Position numbers and translations under genes: made by a program. Source: Capsicum annuum (taxonomy: Eukaryota > Streptophyta > Magnoliopsida > Solanales > Solanaceae). Taken from it: 64,000 bases of DNA. Below the pieces are notes generated by a model. It was given only the letters and a program-made list of their open reading frames with translations, had not been told where the DNA came from and ran no database searches. Position 1 is the stretch's first letter; each line of letters opens with the position of its first letter. Shown here piece by piece: positions 46,516-56,323 of this stretch. The stretch is from positions 74,272-138,271 of the forward strand of contig NW_025860098.1 of assembly GCF_002878395.1 (NCBI RefSeq). The letters are read 5' to 3'.

Positions 46516-47343
46516 TATAAGACCCCATACATTTTCCTCATCGTTAAAGCCTTCGAAATGAGTTATATTGATCTTAACACTTAGAAATTTTGCTAAGTGT
46601 TCCAACACTTAGTCATTTTTGATCCTTGAATTTTCGGTGAATTAATTCACGACCTTCCAAACGTTCGTTTCTTGAAATTTTTGTGGCGTTACGATGGGGC
46701 AAGGTCGTAGTATGTTCTAGGTGAGTTTCAGAATTTTTAGACGATCCAAAGACCATGTTTGGATTTCAATTCCAGTAGTCTTGGGCAATTGGCCCGCGTT
46801 GCCCAAGATATCGCAGGGCTATCCGATAGGTGCCACCCCAAGTATCCGATAGGCCCGGCCAAAATTTTCAGTTTCCATCCATTTTATTAATGGAAATTTT
46901 GTAATTTTAGCAACCCCTATCTTTTCTAACATGGGATTTAACCCCAAGAAGAGCAAAATTCATCTATTTTCATCAAAAATCCCCAAGAAACTCCATTAGA
47001 GTTTCAACTTAAGAACCCAAATAATTAAAGAACCGACCGTAGCTTTTCAATAATTTTTGGATATTCGAAATCCCCATTCCAAGGGCTACGAGAGACATAT
47101 CACAATTTTGCAAATACACTTCTGGAGTAGAGAGTTCATTCTATGGATTTAAATTTCGAGGTATGTAGGATTTTTCAACAAGAACACCCTTTTGTTTTTG
47201 TGCCCAAAGTGATTTTCTTTTACGAAGATACATGGTTTTACATGATTGTTTATGAGTTTGAAATATGAATTTACTCGGTATGTTGTTTTCATGAGAATGT
47301 TGATATTGTTGAACATAAAGCTAAATTTTCACATTTTATGGTG

Positions 47344-47351
47344 ATATATAA

Positions 47352-47387
<36 letters not shown>
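47344..47387. repeat. (AT)n(TG)n microsatellite in C 3' LTR
   Basis: About twelve AT units followed by nine TG units. The sister LTR has only a short (AT)n at 41041-41053, so the tract expanded after insertion. Confidence 0.95.
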
Positions 47388-48513
47388 TTTTATGACATAA
47401 AGCATGAATCTTGAGAAGTTTTATAATGATATTGACATATGGGTCCTTGAACCCTATTTGGAATTGTTATTTTGAGAAATTTAGGGTTATAAGCATCTTA
47501 AGTTTTGAATGATTCGAACAATATGGAACGATTTGACCCTTTGGTCGTGAGAGAGTTAACTTTGAAGCCTAATTGAGATAATCAATCCACATTTGATTGA
47601 TTTATGATAAAGGGGAAGCATATTGGCTCCCATTGTAGAGATTTGAATTGTTTAAGGTGGATTATCTTTTAAATTTCTGAGCTAAGTCCAGGAGTAGTAT
47701 TTAGCACTAAGTGGGAAGTGTGGTACTTCCCCAGAACTACGTGCCCCCATAGGATGTGAGCCTGAGGTGGATAAAGTGATCACTAGTATTTGAATTAATG
47801 ACTAAGGTCATACTCCGGTGGAAAGTATAGGACCGCTCTCCCCATAGTGGGTTGGACGTTGAACTCCATGTAGCTCAGATGGTTTATGTCGGTTATGAGA
47901 TATTCCCAAAGTGTGTCTCTATTCTATTTAAGATTGAAATGTTGTGTTTTAAAGTGAGTAAGATATTTTTGAGATTTGAATGTTCCACAAGTTTTGATAC
48001 TGTGAAGAAAATGAATTGAGAATTTATGTAATGAATCACATATTTTATTTTACATATATCATTCATTCATGATTCTGATGATTTAATTCAAGCTAAGTGA
48101 GTCATTCATATTAGCATGCATGTCTTTTATAAGCTTGTCATATTTGATTATTGAAATTGCATACACCCTCATATACTCGGTACATATTCCATGGTACTGA
48201 CTCACATATTCATATGTGGGCTACATTTTTCCCGATAATGTAGGTTCAGGTGCTCAATCCCAGACTCGACAGTGATTTTCGAGCATATTCATCCGCATAT
48301 TCTCTAGTGGTGAATCAATATCCCAATGGCTCTCTGAATTATTGAGTAGTAGAGGTTTGTCAGACTAGATGGTCAGAGTTGTCGATATTCTATATTTTGT
48401 TACCTCTCAGCATCTGTTGATATTTCAGTTGGACCTGATTGATGATGTTCAGATTTTTTTTCCTTACAATCATGAAGTAAGTTTTTTATGGTAGTAAATG
48501 GCTCAAAGGGCTA

Positions 48514-48539
48514 GATTGGGGTTACTTGTAGTATTAAGC
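48514..48539 (+). other. Conserved U5 hairpin in C 3' LTR
   Basis: 5' arm GATTGGGGTTA, loop CTTG, 3' arm TAGTATTAAGC; nine of eleven pair with G-U allowed. It ends 39 nt before the LTR end. Confidence 0.5.
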
Positions 48540-48578
48540 ACTGTGTGACGCTCCAAGACCCATTTTTGAGGTGTTACA

Positions 48579-49990
48579 AGAATCTTCTCTGTTTTTGGAA
48601 GTGAAAGAGAAGCAGGATAGGGATCCTATATTTGTAAAACTAAAGGGGTCAGCTAAAGATCAAGAGGTAGAGGTTTTCTCGCAAGCGGGAGATGGTGTGT
48701 TGAGATACCATAGTAGATTATATGTACCATATATTGATGATTTGAGAGAACGGATTATGGCAGAAGCGCATGGTACGCGTTACTCCATTTATCTAGGAGC
48801 CACTAAGATATACAGTGATTTATGGGAAGTCGATTGGTGGAGTGGTATGAAGAAAGATATAGAAAAATTAGTAGCCAAGTGTACAACTTGTACTTGGTGG
48901 CAGATTACAGGAGTTTAGTTTCCCACTTGTAGGTAGGAAGAGGTGAATATGGGCTTTGTGACTGGATTACCCAATTTGCATCGTCAGCGTGATTTGATTT
49001 GGGTAATAGTAGACAGATTGACCAAATCATCCCATTTTTTGCCATTTCACACATCTTACATAGCTAAATATTATTCTTAGTTGTATATTAGGGAGTTAGT
49101 TAGATTTCATGGAGTTTTCTTGTCCATCATCTCATATAAGGACACTCAGTTTAGCTCTCAGTTTGAAATGCCTTTTAAAAGGGTCTTGGTACCCAAGTTC
49201 ATCGCAATTCAACTTTTCATCAGAAGACAGATGGTCAGGAAGAGAGGACCATTCGGACCTTAGAATATATGTTGAGGGAATGTGTTCTTTATTTTAAAGG
49301 CAGTTGGGATGACCACTTTCCATAAATCGAGTTAACCTAGAATAACAGTTACCATTTTAGTATTCAGATGGCCTCATTTGAGGCTCTTTATAGGTGGAGA
49401 TATAGATCACCAGTCGGTTGTTTTGAAGTGGGTGAGGCCACTTTTGTTGTGCCAGATATGGTATTTGAATCCATGGAGAGAGTTTAGTTTATTCGAGAGA
49501 GATTTAAAGTAGCTCAGAGTCATCAAAAATCTTATGAAGTCATAAGAAGGAGAGATCTTGGGTTTGAAGTAAATGATCTTGTGTATTTGAAGGTTTCACC
49601 TATAAAGGTGGTGAAGAGGTTTGGCAAAAAGAGGAAGCTTAATCCCCGATGTGTTGGCGCCTATGGAATTTTAAGTTGTGTGGGGAAGGTAGCATATGAG
49701 CTTGATCTACCTGTAGATTTGTCAGTAGTTCACCAAGTATTCCATGTGTCCTTATTGAAGAAAGCATTGACAATTCAACAATTGTAGTCCCTCTAGAAAG
49801 AACAGATATTTAGAATAGCCTTTCATATGAAGAACTTCTAGTAAAGATTCTTGATCATCATATCCGTAGACTAAGGAAGAAAAAAGTTCCCTGGTCAAAT
49901 TTTTGTGACGAAATTAGTCCGTTGAGGGTGATACTTGGGAAGTAGAAGTAGATATGCGTACCAAGTATCCTCACCTATTCTCCGCAAACT
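48579..49990 (+). pseudogene. Integrase and chromodomain of A, after insertion C
   Basis: Continues A's pol: SSLFLEVKEKQDRDPIFVKL, then the finger HGTRYSIYLGATKIYSDL and LVAKCTTC, in which the second histidine has become tyrosine. Core pieces: VIVDRLTKSSHFLPFHTSY (first D), SIISYKDTQFSSQF (second D), then DGQEERTIRTLEYMLREC near 49220-49280 (E). Then EALYRWRYRSPVGCFEVGEA, GKKRKLNPRCVGAYGIL and VVHQVFHVSLLKKAL (open to 49787). A chromodomain-like tail follows to about 49990 with frameshifts. Confidence 0.85.
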
Positions 49991-50216
49991 CAGACTCAGT
50001 CGAAGGTAACACTTCTCCTTAATTCAGTTCTTTTCCAGTCTCAGATTTAGTGATATAGTAATCTTCCTGTAAATTTATACACTCGCAGATTAGATCAGTT
50101 GCTCAGTTTGTTTTAGATTCAGTCATGTAGTTTGATTCAGCTGTGCATGCTAGCATATAGCTTTAGTTCCTCGGTATCTTCTGTTAAATTTGTCTCATTT
50201 GAGGATGAATGATCCC

Positions 50217-50228
50217 AAGGGGGAAATA
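50217..50228 (+). other. Polypurine tract of A
   Basis: AAGGGGGAAATA, one base before the 3' LTR at 50230. Primer of plus-strand synthesis. Confidence 0.8.
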
Positions 50229-50409
50229 TTGTAATACCTTGTACTTTTCTTAGACCAGTTTAGCTCCTAGTGTGTCAAGGGTTAACTTCAAAACCATATA
50301 ACTCTTGATGCATATAGAATTTTCCAGCTCTAGACCCACCAATGTGCAGATAATTGAATCTTCTTTTCAGCGATACTAATTTTTCCTCAAACTGATACTC
50401 GGTTAAGAT

Positions 50410-52650
50410 TGTAACACCCCGCATTTTGAGCTAGAAAGAAAATCGTCATTTCTATGCGTAGATGATCCAAAATCCATAAATCCTATGCAAATTTTTCATG
50501 TTAATCAATTATGTAGTGTGTGAACCTATTTAAGCATGAATTGAGATCATAGAGGTACCCTAACTCAAGGACGAGTTGAAAATGTTCCTATTATTCGAGT
50601 TTAAGTAAGCATCGAAACTTAGGTCAACTTCAATCGACCATAAATCTTTGTACATAATGAATTATAGGGTATACTATCAAATGAAAGCTCTTCGAATTAA
50701 CTTTCCGATGATACCAATTTCGCAAAAATCCGATACCCGAGGGAAAAGTTATGGCCATTTTAGTTATTGAGAGAATAGAATTATGCGATAAGCATGCGAC
50801 ACATGCCCTATTGCAGGCACCAAAATTTCAGGTTCTGTTTCCGTATTTTAAGGGTAAAATGGGTATCTTCCATCCCTTATCTAGCCATAACACGGGATTA
50901 AACTCCCAAAACACCAAAATATGATTCTTTTCTCTCAAATTCATCAAGAACTCACCCTAGGGTTTCAAACTAAAAACCCAAATATCTCAAGATTTAACCA
51001 TGGGTTTTCCTTAATTCTTTAAGATTTCGAATCCCCATTGCGAGGGATACAAGAGGCACCCATAAATCATACATATAGCATCCCAAAAACTATAGTTCAT
51101 TCAAAAGATTCTAATTTAAGCTACGCGGCATTTTCCTAAAATCTCATGGGCGTAGAAATCATGATTTTAAGAAAAGGTCTATGAATTTAGGAATACATTC
51201 ATGTTTTAGAAGCCTTAATGATAATGTTTTGGTCTTTAGGCCTTCCCCCAAATTGATTTGAACTTCTATATATATGTATGCATGTGTTTAAGGAAGAATA
51301 TTCAATTGAGAGAACGAATAATAAAGAATCCCTCTCTAGTTATGATGTTTTTCATCTTCCGTATGACATGAATTATTTTGAAATGCATCTTGAGAAGCAA
51401 GATAAGAAATGTCTTGATTTATGATATGACTTGAGCATAATTTTTGAATTCAAAAGAGAGGGTTGTGCATATTGATACTTGTTGAATATACATATAATAA
51501 AGAGTAGTAGGGTTTTCCAAAAATACATAACCACCATATGTTTGAAGAATCTCTGCATAGTTTTGATTTGTGCTTCAGAACATGAAATCCATTATACTAT
51601 TTGTATGTTTGGGTGCTCTGAACTGTGTTTTAATGGAAAAATCATGCATGATATATTATGGCTTAAAAAATAGGACTTTCAAGTCATAGTGTGATGACAC
51701 CAACTCAGATTTTGCCATGGTAATTCAGAACATAATAGAATGCATGTTTAAAATTAGACTTTCAGTTTTTGAGACTCAGAATGATGCATGTATAGAAATG
51801 GTTAAAACTTTGCATAAATAGACGTTAAGTGGTTCCTCGAATATGAAATGAGTTCAGATAACTCATTTCCCAAAATTGTGATTTACCGATCTGGGTATAT
51901 TATTATACGCTGCCCTAGTGCCCTGTGGCATATCAGACTTAGACACTCTAACCCTTACGGCACACTTGGATTGGGGGCTTCCCCGCCGAGTCAATAGAGG
52001 ATTCCATATATCCTATGGATTATTACACTTGTAAGGGAGTGAAACTACCTCAGAAGTAATACAAAGATCAGAACTGCAATGATAAAAAGATTTTATGATT
52101 ATAAAAAATGCCCATGTGTTTTGAATTTATATCTTTTATGATGTTTTATGACTAGTTAACAAGTATTTTATATTACAAATATATTATTTTAGATTTATTC
52201 GCATACCAGTACAACTGTATTGACCCTCCGTCCCTCCAGGTTTTGAGGTACAATCTAGGGATCCTGATAAGCAGTAGATTTCTTCAGGTAGGAGTGAAGA
52301 GTACCAGTTGGTGAGCCTTCTATATTTCACAAGGCCTATTTACTTTTAGAAATTTAACATTTATTATGGTTTTGGTATACTTAGGGCCTTATCCCAGATT
52401 CAGATAAGTTTTGATGTATTATGTAGTAGAGATTTCACAGACGAATAGAGATGTTGTTTTGTGTTGAAAAAGTTATTCTAGTATTGTTAAAGAGATTTCA
52501 GATTTATGACCATGTTTCATTTTAGCTATGTATTTCCACATCTTCTTTTATAGTATGAATATTGTTCATGGTTACCAGATATAGAAGGGCATCTGGGCCT
52601 TCTTAGTTTGTGGTGCTCGTCATGTTCAGGGCCTCGATTCAGGTCATGAG
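50410..52650 (+). repeat. Solo LTR D inside the 3' LTR of A
   Basis: Begins TGTAACACCCCGCATTTTGAG and ends AGGTCATGAG; 2241 bp. Flanks AAGAT (50405-50409) and AAGAA (52651-52655) are a 5-bp duplication with one mismatch, and A's 5' LTR shows the uninterrupted site (TTAGAAGTTATGG). It belongs to a different family from A-C and is related to K. Chance frames lie at 51373-51673. Confidence 0.85.
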
Positions 52651-52681
52651 AAGAAGTTATGGTAATTTTAGTGAAAACAAT

Positions 52682-52995
52682 AGAACACCGCGATAAGCAC
52701 CGCATCGCAGTAAAGGAAAAATATTCAATTGTCCAATTCCATTAAAGCACCGCAATTAGCTCACATAGCGGAGAAATTTTAGTTCCTGTTCGTCCCTTTC
52801 CAGTAGCTCAGCATAATCTGCCTGTATCGCATCAAAATTCCTAATTATACAGACACCGGGTCATGGTGGAGTGCAAAATGACACTCGTTCTTTTTTGCTG
52901 ACGCAAATCCATAATGTCGTGCCGCGCCAAAGGCTAAAATAGCATTCATTTGGTTTCCAGTGAGCCACCGCGATTGTACCGCATCGCGATGCGGC
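52682..52995. repeat. CpG-rich repeated block in A 3' LTR
   Basis: Four units; the best word is ACCGCATCGCGATGCGG at 52978-52994, which contains the perfect palindrome CCGCATCGCGATGCGG. It begins about 30 bases after the D insertion. Confidence 0.6.
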
Positions 52996-54901
52996 CCAAA
53001 ATTAGATTCCAATTCTGAGTTAAATTTTTATAGGGCAATTGCCCCCAAATTGTGAATAATAGTGAATTAAATCTATTCTAAGCCTAATAAGCTCATTTCT
53101 CACCAAATTTCACTCCAAGAAACCCTATAGCATCAAATGTTAATCCCCAAGAAATCCAAATTCCACCATTCTTTTTTCAAGATAACCCAAAATTAAGGAT
53201 TCCCAATTCAAGCATCAATCTTCAAGAGCACAATTAGGAACCTAAAGCTCAAGCTTCTTCATCTAGTCATCATTTAAGGTGTGTGGTGCTTTCAACAAGG
53301 ATAATTTTTTCATTCTTGTTCCCAAAACTAGTTTTTAACTAAAAGTTAATGATTTTGTATGATTACCTATGAATTTCAATTTAGGGTTCATTCCCAAATA
53401 TTGTTGTTTGAAGATTATGAGTTTTTAAGTGATTTAAATGATGAATTGCACTTCTATTTTTGTATTTTCATGCGTATGATATAAATTTCTAGATTTAGAA
53501 TTGAATTCCAATGCTTTCATTATTAAGAATAAACTTTAATATGATTAGACATAAAATTGATGCATCAGTTACTAAGCCCTTATTTGAATGTTCATATTTC
53601 AAGAATGACTAATTTAAGCATCCCATGACTAGTTATTTTCAGATTTTACTAAAAATTTGATCTTTTGATCTTAGCTTAGACATGGAATCCACTTTATAGT
53701 TTTAGTTATATTTTAAATTAACAGATATATAGTGGGTTTTTATCTTTAAACCATTATACTAGTTTTAAAGTAGATTTCCTAAAGAATGAGCATACAGATT
53801 AAAGAAAGTAGTAGTTATCACCAAGTTGGGTATGTTCACATGCACTAGAACTATGAGTTAATATAGGTTTAAAATATAAAATTATTCCCATATCTATATG
53901 GATGAAAGATACAAATATGATCACTTAGATTAGGTTATACTCCTTGGCAAAAGTATGACATCTCTCCCCAACGTGAGGTTCTCCCATAAGGGAACTAGAT
54001 GCTAGACACTGTGATAGCTCACATAATGTATGTCGGTTAAAAGAACTTATTTTGAAGGATATTTTTTAAAAGAATTCCTTAATAGAAAAGACTACAGAAA
54101 AGAATAACAAAATAAATTTTAGAAACTAAGTGTAAAGGCTCACAACTTTATTTAGATATTACTTTACAGAAAGATACTAGCTATGAGATTTCATCTTTCA
54201 GTTTATAGATATATAAATGTGAGTCCTTTATATACTTAGACAACATGATTTAAAGAAAGAATACCAGTGTAGATTTCTAGAAACTAAATGTTATGATTCA
54301 CTAGATTTACACATGTTTTGCTAGTCATGATTATGCTTTTTAGTTTATATTTAATCAAGCTAGTATGACTCATTTACATTTAGCATGCATTGTTTTACAA
54401 ATTATGTTTATATTGAGATATTGTTTTACTTACGTATTCACCCCCATATACTCATTACAATCCAGAAGTATTGATCCACATATACGTCTATGAGCTACAT
54501 TGTCTCATTATGTAGGTGCAGCTTCTCAATTTCAACAGCGTGAGTGATTTCTACCATCTCTATCTGCATCTTAAAGGTTTGTGAGTCCTTATAGTTCAGG
54601 GACCTAGTCCTTCAGTTTTTTAGCTTATTAGTACAGATGATTCAATATTTTCAGATAGTTCAAGTCAGCTAGGGGTTTGTCCCAGTGACTCTATTTATTA
54701 GTAGTAGAGGCTTTACAGACTACTAGATTTAATTTAGATTTTCAATATAAATTGTCCAAACTTTTGAGACAAATACTTTCAAATATTATGTTTAGATAAT
54801 TTTATCTTAGAATAGATAGAGTTTCACATTTTAGTTTTGATATTATGTTCATATTTCTCTATTTATGAATATCCAGATCTAGTAGAAGGCTTACAGGGTT
54901 A

Positions 54902-54927
54902 GCTTGAGGTTACTTATACTCTTGACC
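54902..54927 (+). other. Decayed U5 hairpin in A 3' LTR
   Basis: 5' arm GCTTGAGGTTA, loop CTTA, 3' arm TACTCTTGACC; nine of eleven positions pair. It ends 39 nt before the LTR end, as in the 5' LTR. Confidence 0.45.
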
Positions 54928-54966
54928 ACCGTGTGATATCTCGAGACCCATTTTCGGGAATTTACA

Positions 54967-55610
54967 AATAAATACCTATAATGTAAAGTCAAGCCCTCAC
55001 TCAGACAACACAATACCTAATAGGGAGTTTAATGCAAAAAAAAATGATAAATAACATCACGTCAAGCCCTCATGCACTTGTCACAATAATATATCTTCTC
55101 AAATCAAAAGAAATATACATATAAGCCCCCACTCAGTCCCATGACCATGAATAATTAATCATATCCTTAATCATACGCATCTAAGCCCTACATGGGAAAC
55201 ACAAAACAAACCATAATTTGGGGAACAATTAATCATGAAACTATCCAAACCTAGCTTGTTCCATTCATTAAGCCTTATCAACTATATCAAGTCTATTCAT
55301 ACTCTAAGTATTCTCTAGAACCTCAGTCAATTCATTAATAATGACAATAATAACATAATTACCCCCTCATAGCCTGGCTCTAAACAACAATCATCACAAT
55401 AAAGATAATAAGATTCAGGCTTTATAATATGAATTCAATATCAATTATTCGACAATCACTAGGTTATATATCTATATTCTAGTCAAATGATATTTACAAG
55501 CAGTAATACTAACTGATCAAGATAATAATCTAACTACAATCCATCAAAGACTCTGGTATTGATAGAAATACTCATCATTTCAACTAAGAGGGACCACAGT
55601 CCTATGCGGT
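54967..55610 (-). repeat. Old LTR L, right part
   Basis: Starts with the AATAA duplicate of A and runs to GCGGT, the duplicate of J. It contains several copies of AAGCCC(T/C)CA-type words (54996, 55061, 55125, 55194). No coding content. A short rest may follow J at 63455-63480. Confidence 0.45.
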
Positions 55611-56215
55611 TGTAACACCTTAGGAAAAATTGAATTTATTTTGATAATTCAAGTAAGTATAACTTCTAGTCTATAGAGAGTGATGTGGTACATAAAGTTC
55701 AAGGAGAATTATACTATAGCATCTCAAAAAAAATAAATCGAAGTTAATACTGTAGAAGATTATAACATTATGTTTATGAACAATATTGTAAGTATAATTA
55801 TTTATATCAATTTGATGCCTATTGGAATAAAATAGTAAGTGATTCCTGTATATATTTTCATTTTACATATTTGATATTAATATTGGGAAAATGTGAGGGG
55901 CCACCTTTTAATTATTTCCCTAATTAGTATTAACTGAAAAGGGAGGAGAGTACTCATTGCTATTCACTGAATTTTCCAGAAAACAAGAAAAATGATATTC
56001 CTGCATTTCTTTCTTATTTTTCTCTCCTTTAAAGAAGAGAATTAATATAACTTATCATGAAGGGATTATAAATGGAGAAGGGATACCTACGTCCTACGGA
56101 TCATAAGATAACTGATTTTATGAAAAGCTCAAAGGATTTAAAGAATTATTTATAGTATCTATAGTTGAACTTTGAACTCCAAGAGGAAAATTTATTATCC
56201 CACTTTTGAATATGG

Positions 56216-56226
56216 CTATAAATAAG
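56216..56226 (+). promoter_or_regulatory. TATA-like box of LTR J
   Basis: CTATAAATAAG, about 605 bases into J, as expected for a U3 promoter. The LINE starts only some 40-60 bases downstream. Confidence 0.5.
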
Positions 56227-56323
56227 CATTTAGGATATTTAATTAAAAAATTATACAAGTCTTTTTCTAAAATTCTCTCTCTAGGCAGTTACAACTGGTA
56301 GTTCCAACCTCTACACCAGATAC

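Larger units (their letters stand above)
40184..48578 (+). mobile_element. Gypsy-derived element C without pol, inside pol of A
   Basis: LTRs at 40184-42325 and 46516-48578, primer-binding site at 42330, polypurine tract at 46503, and an exact AGAAT duplication (40179-40183, 48579-48583). The 4.2-kb interior has a gag lacking capsid, a piece of protease, and then about 3 kb without recognisable pol. It therefore resembles a large retrotransposon derivative mobilised by a full Tekay partner. Confidence 0.9.
46516..48578 (+). repeat. 3' LTR of C
   Basis: 2063 bp. Begins TATAAGACCCCATAC (TG changed to TA) and ends GGTGTTACA. Shorter than the 5' copy through losses in the CpG block and around 48311. 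It has gained an (AT)n(TG)n tract at 47344-47387. Confidence 0.92.
25399..54966 (+). mobile_element. Tekay-type chromovirus A, host of B, C and D
   Basis: Full-structure element: 5' LTR 25399-27817, primer-binding site, gag, protease, RT, RNase H, integrase with chromodomain, polypurine tract and 3' LTR 50230-54966, with an exact AATAA duplication outside. Three later insertions lie inside: B (gag), C (between RNase H and integrase) and D (3' LTR). Without them A is about 9.8 kb, normal for Tekay. Many stops and a lost RT aspartate make it inactive. Confidence 0.9.
50230..54966 (+). repeat. 3' LTR of A, split by solo LTR D
   Basis: Begins TGTAATACCTTGTAC and ends GGAATTTACA, then AATAA. Without D (50410-52650 and one 5-bp repeat) it is about 2.49 kb and aligns with the 5' LTR. 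The CpG-rich block is at 52682-52995. The hairpin near its end (54902-54927) is decayed. Confidence 0.9.
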
